Shown here: positions 36,840 to 49,423 of the stretch, one piece after another
Layout: each line of letters opens with the position of its first letter
Numbering within the stretch: the stretch's first letter is position 1
DNA from: Palaemon carinicauda
Taxonomy: Eukaryota > Arthropoda > Malacostraca > Decapoda > Palaemonidae
NCBI RefSeq assembly: GCF_036898095.1
Contig: NC_090746.1
Location: forward strand, 111,793,990 to 111,857,989
Direction of reading: 5' to 3'
DNA length: 64,000 nt
Notes under the pieces: generated by a model
Seen by the model: the letters and a program-made list of their open reading frames with translations, nothing else
Told to the model about the DNA's origin: nothing
Database searches by the model: none
Program-made: the position numbers and the translations under genes

Positions 36840-39010
36840 ATCTGACACCGAAAATTTTGGGACATAATCTCTGACCCCGCCCTTACTCGATTCGGACCCC
36901 AAAAATAAGGCCCTATTTCAATAAAAACTCATATATCTTCTATAATTTTAGCCGGAGAGCGAAAATATGCGATGACCACATTTATACCCATAAAACGACT
37001 CTATGCTGTAGTCTAACACAAAATCTGACAGCGAAAATTTTGGGACATTATCTCTGACCCCGGCCCTTACTCGATTCGGACCCCAAAAATAGGGCCCTTT
37101 TTCAATAAAAACTAATATATCTTCTATAATTTTAGCCGGAGCAAAAATATGCGCTGACCACATTTATACCCATAAAACGACTCTATGCTGTAGTCTAACA
37201 CAAAATCTGACACCGAAAATTTTGGGACATAATCCCTGACCCCGGCCCTAACTCGATTCGGACCCCAAAAATAGGGCCCTTTTTCAATAAAAACTCATGT
37301 ATCTTCTATAATTTTAGCCGGAGAGCGAAAATATGCGATGACCACATTTATACCCATAAAACGACTCTATGCTGTAGTCTAACACAAAATCTGACACCGA
37401 AAATTTTGGGACATAATCTCTGACCCCGGCCCTTACTTGATTCGGACCCTAAAAATAGGGCCCTTTTTCAATAAAATCTCATATATCTTCTATAATTTTA
37501 GCCAGAGAGCGAAAATATGCGATGACCACATTTATACCCATAAAACGACTCTATGCTGTAGTCTAACACAAAATCTGACACCGAAAATTTTGGGACATAA
37601 TCTCTGACCCCGGCCCTTACTCGATTCGGACTCCAAAAATAGGGCCCTTTTTCAATAAAAACTCATATATCTTCTATAATTTTAGCCGGAGCGAAAATAT
37701 GCGATGACCACATTTATACCCATAAAACGACTCTATGCTGTAGTCTAACACGAAATCTGACACCGAAAATTTCGGTACATTATCTCTGACCCCGGCCCTT
37801 ACTTGATTCGGACCCCAAAAATAGGGCTTCTTTTCAATAAAAACTAATATATCTTCTATAATTTTAGCCGGAGAGCGAAAATATGCAATGACCACATTTA
37901 TACCCATAAAAAGACTCTATGCTGTAGTCTAACACAAAATCTGACACCAAAAATTTTGGGACATAATCTCTGACCCCGGCCCTAACTCGATTCGTACCCC
38001 AAAACTAGGGCCCTTTTTCAATAAAAACTCATATATCTTCTATAATTTTAGCCGGAGAGCGGAAATATGCGATGACCACATTTATACCCATAAAACGACT
38101 CTATGCTGTAGTGTAACACAAAATCTGACACCAAAAATTTTGGGACATTATCTCTGACCAAGGCCCTTACTCGATTCGGACCCTAAAAATAGGGTCTTTT
38201 TTCAATAAAAACTCATAGGCCTATATCTTCTATAATTTTAGCCGGAGAGCGAAAATATGCGATGACCACATTTATACCCATAAAACGACTCTATGCTGTA
38301 GTCTAACACAAATTCTGACACCGAAAATTTTGGGACCTAATCTCTGACCCCGGCCCTTACTCGATTCGGACCCTAAAAATAGGGCCCTTTTTCAATAAAA
38401 ACTCATATATCTTCTATAATTTTATCCGGAGCGAAAATATGCGATGACCACATATATACCCATAAAAAGACTCCATGCTGTAGTCTAACACAAAATCTGA
38501 CACCGAAAATTTTGGAACATAATCTCTGACCCCAGCCCTTACTCGATTCGGACCCCAAAAATAGGGCCCTTTTTCAATAAAAACTCATATATCTTCTATA
38601 ATTTTAGCCGGAGCAAAAATATGCGCTGACCACATTTATACCCATAAAACGACTCTATGCTGTAGTCTAACACAAAATCTGACACCGAAAATTTTGGGAC
38701 ATAATCTCTGACCCCGGCCCTTACTCGATTCGGACCCCAAAAATAAGGCCCTATTTCAATAAAAACTCATATATCTTCTATAATTTTAGCCGGAGAGCGA
38801 AAATATGCGATGACCACATTTATACCCATAAAACAACTCTATGCTGTAGTCTAACACAAAATCTGACAGCGAAAATTTTGGGACATTATCTCTGACCCCG
38901 GCCCTTACTCGATTCGGACCCCAAAAATAGGGCCCTTTTTCAATAAAAACTAATATATCTTCTATAATTTTAGCCGGAGCAAAAATATGCGATGACCACA
39001 TTTATACCCA
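36840..39010 (-). repeat. Ten-monomer higher-order unit in the third subfamily
   Basis: The segment at 36948-37163 recurs at 38786-39001, an offset of 1,838 bp (about ten monomers). Shared variants include AATAAGGCCCTATTTCAATA, CTGACAGCGAAAATTTTGGG and a 4-bp shortened GCCGGAGCAAAAATATGCG. Confidence 0.75.
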
Positions 39011-41842
39011 TAAAACGACTCTATGCTGTAGTCTAACACAAAATCTGACACCGAAAATTTTGGGACATTATCTCTGACCCCGGCCCTTACTCGATTCGGA
39101 CCCCAAAAATAGGGGCCTTTTCAATAAAAACTCATATATCTTCAATAATTTTAGCAGGAGAGCGAAAATATGCGATGACCACATTTATACTCATAAAACG
39201 ACTCTATGCTGTAGTCTAACACAAAATCTGACACAGAAAATTTTGGGATATAATCTCTGACCCCTTACTCGATTCGGACCCCAAAAATAGGGCCCTTTTA
39301 CAATAAAAACTCATATATCTTCTATAATTTTAGCCGGAGAGCGGAAATATGCGATGACCACATTTATACCCATAAAACGACTCTATGCTGTAGTCTAACA
39401 CAAAATCTGACAGCGAAAATTTTGGGACATTATCTCTGACCCCGGCCCTTACTCGATTCGGACCCCAAAAATAGGGCCCTTTTTCAATAAAAACTCATAT
39501 ATCTTCAATAATTTTAGCCGGAGAGCGAAAATATGCGATGACCACATTTATACCCATAAAACGACTCTATGCTGTAGTCTAACACAAAATCTGACACAGA
39601 AAACTTTGGGATATAATCTCTGACCCCTTACTCGATTCGGACCCCAAAAATAGAGCCCTTTTCAACAAAAACTCATATATCTTCTATAATTTTAGCCGGA
39701 GAGCGAAAATATGCGATGACCACATTTATACCCATAAAACGACTCTATGCTGTAGTCTAACACAAAATCTGACACCGAAAATTTTGGGACATAATCTCTG
39801 ACACCGGCCCTTACTCGATTCGGACCCCAAAAATAGGGCCCTTTTTCAATAAAAACTCATATCTTCTATAATTTTAGCCGGAGAGCGCAAATATGAGATG
39901 ACCACATTTATACCCATAAAACGACTCTATGCTGTAGTCTAACACAAAATCTGACACCGAAAATTTTGGGACATAATCTCTGACCCCGGCCCTTACTCGA
40001 TTCGGACCCCAAAAATAGGGCCCTTTTTCAATAAAAACTCATATATCTTCTATAATTTTAGCCGGAGAGCGAAAATATGCGATGACCACATTTCTACCCA
40101 TAAAACGACTCTATGCTGTAGTCTAACACAAAATCTGACACCGAAAATTTTGGGACATAATTTCTGACTCCGGCCCTTACTCGATTCGGACCCCAAAAAT
40201 AGGGCCCTATTTCAATAAAAACTCATATATCTTCTATAATTTTAGCCGGAGAGCGAAAATATGCGATGACCATATTTATACCCATAAAACTTGACTCTAT
40301 GCTGTAGTCTAACACAAAATCTGACACCGAAAATTTTGGGACATAATCTCTGACCCCGGCCCTTACTCGATTCGGACCCCAAAAATAGGGCCCTTTTTCA
40401 ATAAAAACTCATATATCTTCTATAATTTTAGCCGGAGAGCGAAAATATGCGATGACCACATTTATACCCATAAAACGACTCTATGCTGTAGTCTAACACA
40501 AAATCTGACAGCGAAGATTTTGGGACATTATCTCTGACCCCGGCCCTTACTCGATTCGGACCTCAAAAATAGGGCCCTTTTTCAATAAAAACTCATATAT
40601 CTTCAATAATTTTAGCCGGAGAGCGAAAATATGCGATGACCACATTTATACCCATAAAACGACTCTATGCTGTAGTCTAACACAAAATCTGACACCGAAA
40701 ATTTTGGGACATAATCTCTGACCCCGGCCCTTACTCGATTCGGACCCCAAAAATAGGGCCCTTTTTCAATAAAAACTCATATATCTTCTATAATTTTAGC
40801 CGGAGAGCGAAAATATGCGATGACCACATTTATACCCATAAAACGACTCTATGCTGTAGTCTAACACAAAATCTGACACCGAAAATTTTGGGACATTATC
40901 TCTGACCCCGGCCCTTACTCGATTCGGACCCCAAAAATAGGGCCCTTTTTCAATAAAAACCCATATATCTTCTATAATTTTAGTCAGACAGCGAAAATAT
41001 GCGATGACCACATATAAACCCATAAAACGAATCTATGCTGCAGTCTAACACAAAATCTGACACCAAAAACTTTGAGACATTTTCTCTGACCCCGGCCCTT
41101 ACTCGATTCGGACCCCAAAAATAGGGCCTTTTTTCAACAAAATCTCATATATATTCTATAATTTTAGTCGGACAGCGAAAATATGCGATGACCACATATA
41201 TACCCATAAAACGAATCTATGCTGCAGTCTAACACAAAATCTGACACCGAAAATTTTGGGACATAATCTCTGACCCCGGCCCTTACTCGATTCGGACCCC
41301 AAAAATAGGGCCCTTTTTCAACAAAATCTCATATATATTCTATAATTTTAGTCGGACAGCGAAAATATGCGATGACCATATATATACACATAAAATGAAT
41401 CTATGCTGCAGTCTAACACAAAATCTGACACCAAAAATTTTGGGACATTTTCTCTGACCCCGGCCCTTACTAGATTCGGACCCCAAAAATAGGGCCTTTT
41501 TTCAACAAAATCTCATATATCTTCTATAATTTTAGTCGGACAGCGAAAATATGCGATGACCACATATATACCCATAAAATGAATCTATGCTGCAGTCTAA
41601 CACAAAATCTGACACCAAAAATTTTGGGACATTTTCTCTGACCCTGGCCCTTACTAGATTCGACCCCAAAAATAGGGCCTTTTTTCAACAAAATCTCATA
41701 TATCTTCTATAATTTTAGTCGGAGAGCGAAAATATGCAATGACCATATATACCTATAAAACGAATCTATGCTGTAGTCTAACACAAAATCTGACACCGAA
41801 AATTTTGGGACATTTTCTCTGACCCCGGCCCTTACTAGATTC

Positions 41843-42318
41843 TGAAAATCTATTTTTGGGCGAGGTGGCCATGTCGTCCTGATAGACCCACCCTCCTTTT
41901 ATAAAAGGCTGAAAGAATCCCCCCTGAAAGTACTGTATCTGTAGCACCTTGCTAATGCTACAAGGAATGACGAGATGGCGCCCGGTCGTGACGTCATAGA
42001 GGTACTCAAAACAGTAAGGAGTCGAGCGTGCCTTAATAACGGCTCTCTTATGATTCTTGCCACTTTCCCCTCTCGAAGCGAAAATGCTATTTGGGGTGAA
42101 GATAGCTATGTGGGGGTGTCAAGAATACATCCTCTGATATTATGCGATATCCCTAAAGGCGAAAGCTAGGGATATTTGTGCCAGGAGTTAGAATTCTGGA
42201 TACCTTAAGGTGAAATTCTCTGGGATATATCACTGTAGTCAAATATAACCTAGGAAGCTACTTTAAAGGAGCTTCCATCAGGACGACATGGTTACCTCAC
42301 CCAAAAATAGATTTTTCG
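41843..42318. mobile_element. Fold-back / MITE-like element with ~36-bp terminal inverted repeats
   Basis: The left arm GAAAATCTATTTTTGGGCGA plus GGTGGCCATGTCGTCCTGAT (41844-41883) is the inverted complement of 42277-42317 with a few mismatches. The ~390 bp between them has no transposase. The right side continues with CGCTTCGCTCAAAATCC, whose counterpart is missing on the left, where satellite begins, so the left tip is probably truncated. It may be a short non-autonomous transposon or an isolated terminal fragment of a DIRS-like element of the type found at 51426 and 60927. The open frame at 41975-42169 has no recognisable family. Confidence 0.7.
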
Positions 42319-42340
42319 CTTCGCTCAAAATCCGTTTTTT

Positions 42341-43365
42341 AGGTTAGGAGTTAGCCCACCCTACAGCAGCATTCACGAACATTCCCTTTTCGCACCTGTG
42401 TCTGGAATCTAACTAACGCGAAGAGGGAGGCGTGACTGTAGTTAACCCTCGCTAAATTATAATAGCTCATTCTCTTAGCGAAGTTTGTATTCCAGTTATG
42501 GAAAAATTATAATATATGGAACAAATCGCTAATGGTGGATAAGCAAATTCAACCTACAGCATATAAATGTAGATCTTGTGTGGATAATTCCAATCTCGCA
42601 ATGGCAATGATTTCCAGGTGGAAATAAACCTTCTAATTTTCCATTCCAGGTTACAATACTGTACTGTAGATTCATCACTAATAACCTGAAATGAAGTAAA
42701 GATTTAGTACAGATAGAATTTTGTAGCCATCACACCACATTATACTTACCTTGGTGAAATGCTCACAGAATTATTTTAATCATTATTTTTAATATTACTT
42801 TAATTATCATCATTCAATAATGTAACCCAACAATTTATTTAAAAGAAACAATTATTGAGATATTTAGGTTTTAGTTTATAAAATAAGCTGTATTTCTGTT
42901 TAAGAAAGGATAGATATACAGTAACATATTATGCAAGAGACGAACACACAAAAAGTTGCGTCATGCTTTACAAACGCATAGCAGCGTAGGCTACCAGTCG
43001 TCTGAACGAAAACACCAAACACTTACTATAAGTACAGTTAAGCTGTACTGTACTAATATTACTGTACATATATTACAGTAATATACACAGCAGTATCAGT
43101 GAGTATTAGCTTACAGTACAATATTAATAGATAGGAACACCTTTTACTATACAGAACAGTTAGAGGATGATAACGACTGTAAAACTTTACAGTAGCACAA
43201 TACTGTACTGTATCTTATGTCCAGTACACAGTGTACACGTGTGTAAATATACAGTACACATGATTATAAACTATTGTAGAAACCAAATTAAAACAATATT
43301 AGGCAGTATTTACTGTGCTAATCATCAGCTCGGGCACCGGCTCGTCGCAAGGGCAGTGACTTTGT
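42341..43365 (+). repeat. 1.03-kb tandem unit, copy 1 (uninterrupted)
   Basis: Begins AGGTTAGGAGTTAGCCCACC and ends GGGCAGTGACTTTG. Three further copies start at 43366, 48248 and 59100. It includes ACTAACGCGAAGAGGGAGG and a ~150-bp stretch dense in TACTGTA, TACAGTA and GTAC words with much self-complementarity (about 43030-43270). No convincing coding frame exists; the 66-codon frame at 43167-43367 is conserved between copies only because the DNA is. I do not recognise the unit. It serves as the empty-site reference for the insertions below. Confidence 0.85.
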
Positions 43366-43919
43366 AGGTAAGGAGTTAGCCCACCCTAGTCCAACATTTA
43401 TTTGCGAAAATTCCCTTTTCAAGCCCGTGTCTGTAACATAACTAACGCGAAGAGGGAGGCCTGACGGTAGTTAACCCTCGCTAAATTTTAACCCTTTTAC
43501 CCGCAATGGATGTACTGGTACGTTTTACGAAACTCATCCCTTTACCCCCATTGGACGTACCGGTACGTCCTTGCAAAAAACTGGTATTTACATTTTTTGG
43601 CATATTTTTGATAACTTTATGAGAAACTTCAGGCATTTCCCAAAATAATGAGACCAACCTGACCTCTATGATGAAAATTAACCCTGGATAGGTACGGTGG
43701 GTCGTTTGCGACCCCGAGCGTCAAAAAAAAACAGGTTTTTCTCACGTGACTCACCCCTGTGATTGAATTTGTGGGTGATCGACCTGCAGGAGGTGTCTCC
43801 CCTACACGCTCTAGTAGTGTCCAGATGTGCATTGCTGTAGCTGTACTCCTTCCCCGATTTCTGAGACGCGTCGGGGTCGTTCGCGTCCGAGTTTACCCTT
43901 CTGAGGTAGTTTGCATAAT

Positions 43920-45480
43920 TATCAAAGTTATTACGTATTATGAAATTGTCGTAGAATAGTGCAACTTGTATAGGTTATCAGTTGTGGAAAGTCTTGGTGG
44001 ATTGTTTGGCTACCATGTGCATGTTTTTTTTTTTAGTTAAAATGTCGTTCATCACCACGAGGACCATTTTACCGCGAGTGCCCCTTTTTCATTTTTTTTC
44101 ATTTTTTTGCCAAGTCATTTTTCCGTAAGATATTGCCAAATAGTGTCGTAAAACTTTTGCTTGTTTAGTGTTGGAAAGTGTGTCTAGATGATCTGGCTAC
44201 CCATGCATGACTTTGTTTTTGTCAGATACGACGTAGTTATTGGTATATTGGGTATTTAACTGCGGTTACCAATTTCTGTTTTTTTTCAATATTTGTAAAA
44301 ATTACTACGTAGTAAGGAATTGCCGTATATTATTCATTTTTTTTTCATGTTTATGTGTTAGAAAGTGTGCCTTGATGGTTGGGCTAACACGTGCATGTCT
44401 TTTTTTTTATCTGAGATGTCGTATATTAGAATGTCGGGCATTTTACCGCGAGTGTCCCTTTTTAATTTTTTTAAATTTTTTTGCCAAGTCATTTTTCCGT
44501 AAGATATTGCGAAATAGTGTCGTAAAACTTTTGCTTTTTTAATGTTGGAAAGTGTGTCTAGATGATCTGGCTACCCATGCGTGATTTTGTTTTTGTCAGA
44601 TACGACGTAGTTATTGGTATATTGGGTATTTAACTGCGGTTGCCAATTTCTGTTTTTTTTCAATATTTGTAAAAATTTACTACGTAGTAAGGAATTGCCG
44701 TATATTATTGATTTTTTTTTCATGTTTATGTGTTAGAAAGTGTGCCTTGATGGTTGGGCTAACACGTGCATGTCTTTTTTTTTTATCTGAGATGCCGTAT
44801 ATTAGAATGTTGGGCATTTTTCCGCGAGTGCCCCTTTTTATTTGTTTTGCATTTTTTTGCTTAGTCATGTTACCGTAAGGAATTGGCAAGTAGTGTCGCA
44901 AAACTTATATTTTTATAGTGTTGGAAAGTGTTTCTAGATGATCTGGCTACCCATGCCTATTTTTTTTTTAGGCAGATATGGCGTATATATAAGTATGTGT
45001 TCGATTTTCCTGTGATTGCCATTTTTTCGTTTTTTCCCATTTCTTTCAAAATTACTACGTACTAAGGAACTATCACAGAGTAATATTTCATTTATATGTT
45101 TATTTGTCGGAAAATATGCCTTGATGGTTTGCCTAGCACGTGGCTGAAATTTTTTTTTTCTGAAATGCCGTATATTAGAATGGCCATTTTTCCACGAGTG
45201 CCCCTTTTTATTTGTTTTGCATTTTTTTGCTTAGTCATGTTACCGTAAGGAATTGGCAAGTAGTGTCGCAAAACTTATATTTTTATAGTGTTGGAAAGTG
45301 TTTCTAGATGATCTGGCTACCCATGCCTATCTTTTTTTTAGCCAGATATGGCGTATATATAGGTATGTGTTCGATTTTCCGGTGATTGCCATTTTTTCGT
45401 TTTTTCCCAATTCTTTCAAAATTACTACGTACTAAGGAACTATCACAGAGTAATGATTCCTCTAGATGTTTATTTGTCGG
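43920..45480 (+). repeat. ~187-bp tandem repeats inside the nested TTAA element, arranged as ~374-bp dimers
   Basis: CGCGAGTGYCCC or its CACGAGTG variant recurs at 44072, 44446, 44822 and 45192 (spacing 374, 376, 370). Each period contains two diverged halves, one with TCTAGATGATCTGGCTACCC and one with CTTGATGGTTGGGCTAACAC, each following an AGTGTTGGAAAGTG/GTTAGAAAGTGTG word. The open frames here are Phe- and Lys-rich artefacts. Confidence 0.75.
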
Positions 45481-46420
45481 AAAATTTTGTTTACTTTTTT
45501 TTTGATTGAATATCATCAAATTTTTTTAGCTAAAATATTGTTTTACATTTTTTTTTTCGATTTTATTTCCCTTCAAAAAAAATTTTTTGGGTCAGAATTT
45601 TAATTTTATAGTCGTAAAATAATCGACTATTATCCAGCAACCCACCATACAATTTTTATGCATATCCAATAATAATTAGATTAGTAAATAACACCTTGAA
45701 ATTGACATACCCTTCCTACATTTCAAGTGGCACATTAGGGAGTCTGAGTCAGTGTGGTTGGCGGCCATTTTGTGGACATATCCGAAGCGTAAGCTGCCCT
45801 ATCTATATATATTCTTGTTCCCTATAGAATTTGTGATATTTTGGTATATTTTTACCTGCATAAATATCATATTATATATTAAATATATGTATTTTTTTAC
45901 GAAATTTCCAAGTACTCAAAAAATTACCTTTAGATATGGCCCCTGATATATATGTAATTTAGAAAATAATGAAGATTTTTTTACATATTTCTATTTTAGG
46001 ATAACATATGTTTATTCCCTAAAAAAATTAGCCACTTCCTATTTCATTTGGGTACCCAAAAAAATTCATGAAATTTGGACAATTTTTTTTGGCCAAAAAA
46101 AGTTACCCTTTTTTTCTCATTTCAGATCTTCACCTCCATGGGTCTGACTTCATCCAAAATACATCAAGATGTGTCCTAAACATTCAAGAATCAATTCCTA
46201 AAAGGATTTGTGTATATATGTATAAACTTTTTTTTTATGAATTTTTATGTCAGGTCTTTTTTTTTTCTACTTAATTTTTTAAAATATTTATAATAAATAG
46301 TTTTTCTGCAGATGAGTAGTATTTATCTTTACAGTTGTTTTAAGCATTCATTGAAGTTTTTTTTTGGCAAAAGAAAAAAGGAGGTTACTGCAAAAACTGA
46401 TTTTTCAAGAATTTTTTTTG
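45481..46420. other. AT-rich right half of the nested TTAA element, no coding signal
   Basis: T/A-rich sequence with several T runs; the small open frames (45752-45946, 46068-46274) have no motif. Confidence 0.5.
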
Positions 46421-47336
46421 GCGTCGGGGTCGTTCGCGTCCGAGTATACCCTTAAAGGGGTGTCCGAGGACCGTACCTATCCAGGGTTAAGGCTATTAGC
46501 ACAATTTTAAAAAAATATATTGCAAAATGTGCTTGAAAAAGAAAATGCCTGGAGGTTAAGGGTTGGGAAGTTCCAAATAGCTTGGGGGTAAAAGGGTTAA
46601 TAGCTCATCCTCTCAGCGAAGTTTGTATTCCAGTTACGGAAAATTATATATGGAATAAATCACTAATGGCAGATAAGCAAACTAACCTATGGCATATTAA
46701 TGTAGATCTTGTATGGAAAATTACAATCTTGCAGTGGCAATGATTTCCAGGAGGATATAAACATTCTCACTTACCATTCCAGGTTACAATACTGTACTGT
46801 AGAGTCATCACCGATAACCTGAACTGAAGGTGAGATTTAGTTCAGATACAATTTTGTAACCATCACACCACTTTATATTTACCTTAGTGTAATGCTCACA
46901 TAATTATTTTAAATCATTATTTTTAACAAAATTATTTTAAATCATCATTTTCAACATTACTGTAACTATCATAATTCAATAATGTAACCCGACAATTTAT
47001 TCAAAAGAAACAATTATTGAGATATTTAGGTTTAAGTTTATAAAATAATCTGTATTTCTGTTAAAGAAAGTATATATGTACAGTAACATACTATGCAAGA
47101 GACAACACATATGAAGTTGCGTCATGCTTCACAAACGCATAGCGGCGTAGGCTACCAGTTGTCTAGACAAAAATATCGAACACTTACAATAAGTACAGTT
47201 AAGTTGTACTGTACTAATATTACTGTACATATATTACAGTAATATACACTACAGTATCAGTAAGTATTAGCTTACAGTACAGTATTACTAGGTAGGAACA
47301 CATTTTACTATACAGAACAGTTAGGGCAGTGGTTCT

Positions 47337-48039
<703 letters not shown>

Positions 48040-48373
48040 AGTTAGAGGATGATAACGACTGTAAAACTTTACAGTAGCACAATACTGTACTGTATCCTAT
48101 GTCCAGTACACAGTGTACATGTGTGTAAATATACAGTACACATGATTATAAACTATTGTAGAAACCAAATTAAAACAATATTAGGCAGTATTTACTGTGC
48201 TAATCATCAGCTCGGGCACCGGCTCGTCGCAAGGGCAGTGACTTTTTAGGTAAGGAGTTAGCCCACCCTAGTCCAGCATTTATTTGCGAAAATTCCCTTT
48301 TCAAGCCCGTGTCTGTAACATAACTAACGCGAAGAGGGAGGCCTGACGGTAGTTAACCCTCGCTAAATTTTAA

Positions 48374-48664
48374 AACTTTTACCCACAATGGACGTACTGG
48401 TACGTTTCACAAAACTCATCCCTTTACCCCCATTGGACGTACCGGTACGTCCTTGCAATATTTACATTTTTTTGCATATTTTTGATAACTTTATGAGAAA
48501 CTTCAGGCATTTCCAAAAATAATGAGACCAACCTGACCTCTCTAAGACGAAAATTAAGGCTGTTAGCGCGATTCAAAAAAAAATATATTGCAAAATGTGC
48601 TTGAAAAAGAAAATGCCTGGAGGTTAAGGGTTGGGAAGTTCCAAATAGCATAGGGGTAAAAGGG
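48374..48664 (+). mobile_element. TTAA-flanked MITE, copy b (uninterrupted, 291 bp)
   Basis: At the same position of the 1-kb unit as copy a, with TTAA at 48370-48373 and 48665-48668. Its first bases are AAC where copy a has CCC, a mutated left tip. The 18-bp palindrome recurs at 48435-48452. The shared site implies one insertion followed by amplification of the host unit. Confidence 0.82.
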
Positions 48665-49423
48665 TTAATAGCTCATCCTCTCAGCGAAGTTTGTATTCCA
48701 GTTACGGAAAAATTATATATGGAATAAATCACTAATGGCAGATAAGCAAACTAACCTATGGCATATTAATGTAGATCTTGTATGGAAAATTACAATCTTG
48801 CAGTGGCAATGATTTCCAGGAGGATATAATCATTCTCACTTACCATTCCAGGTTACAATACTGTACTGTAGAGTCATCACCGATAACCTGAACTGAAGGT
48901 GAGATTTAGTTCAGATACAATTTTGTAACCATCACACCACTTTATATTTACCTTAGTGTAATGCTCACATAATTATTTTAAATCATCATTTTTAACATTA
49001 CTGTAACTATCATAATTCAATAATGTAACCCGACAATTTATTTAAAGGAAACAATTATTGTGATATTTAGGTTTAAGTTTATAAAATATTCTTTACAGTG
49101 GAACCTTTACATAAGAATGTCCTAACATACGAATTTACCAACACCCGAAGTAAAATTTGACCCAATTTCTGTCTCGACACCCGAAGAGTTGCTCCAACAT
49201 ACGAAGTAAACATTACGCGTACGCGTGGAATTTTCTCGAAAGCGTCCAGCGTCGTTTGTTGTTGACGCCGCTAGACGGCAGCACATCGGAGGGACGTCAA
49301 TCTAGCGTCACCTTGATCAGTCCTCTCATCTCGTGCGCAGCATGTGGTTGTCCTCTATTCGCTCAGTTTTAACAGAGTTTTTTATCTTCCTTTTTCACGT
49401 GTTGTTTTCTGTGTTCCCTAATC

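Larger units (their letters stand above)
27752..41842 (-). repeat. 184-bp satellite array, right arm (inverted), about 77 monomers in three subfamilies
   Basis: The same monomer is read in reverse complement (for example the GGCCCTTACTCG words at 30275 and 30459 are 184 bp apart). Three blocks are visible: 27752 to ~36830, with GAAAAATTTCGGGCATTATC and CTCGTTTCGGACC; ~36840-40950, with GAAAATTTTGGGACATAATC and CTCGATTCGGACC; and ~40960-41842, with TTAGTCGGACAGCG and CTGCAGTCTAACAC, which is the subfamily of the left arm. It ends at CTTACTAGATTC. Confidence 0.97.
43682..46486 (+). mobile_element. 2.8-kb TTAA-flanked (piggyBac-like) non-autonomous element nested in the MITE
   Basis: TTAA lies at 43678-43681 and 46487-46490. 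The ends share a 17-bp perfect inverted repeat, CCCTGGATAGGTACGGT. The uninterrupted MITE at 48374-48664 has GAAAATTAAGGCTG at the same place, so this is a clean empty-site comparison. A GC-rich motif, GCGTCGGGGTCGTTCGCGTC, lies near both ends (43868 and 46421). The interior is T-rich, largely tandem repeats, and I see no transposase motif in it. Confidence 0.82.
43492..46596 (+). mobile_element. TTAA-flanked MITE, copy a, split by a second TTAA element
   Basis: Flanked by TTAA at 43488-43491 and 46597-46600. Its ends are inverted (CCCTTTTACCC... and ...GGGTAAAAGGG). TTAA target duplications with CCC termini are characteristic of the piggyBac superfamily. Net length without the nested element is about 300 bp, and copy b at 48374 shows the uninterrupted form. 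Its left end holds two tandem ~45-bp motifs, the second containing the perfect 18-bp palindrome GGACGTACCGGTACGTCC (43553-43570). No transposase is present, so it depends on an autonomous relative. Confidence 0.8.

Noticed and set aside
9697..41023. Many 60-94 codon open frames within the satellite (for example 25616-25900 and 34564-34791)
   Set aside because: They are the same one or two frames repeated each 184 bp, broken at every indel, with no family motif or start context; conservation follows the DNA repeat.
7320..41842. CRISPR array
   Set aside because: Whole 184-bp monomers repeat without unique spacers, and the setting is a eukaryotic genome.
43167..43367. 66-codon frame conserved between 43167 and 48049
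   Set aside because: Both lie in copies of the 1-kb tandem unit; the two are nearly identical DNA and the frame has no recognisable motif.
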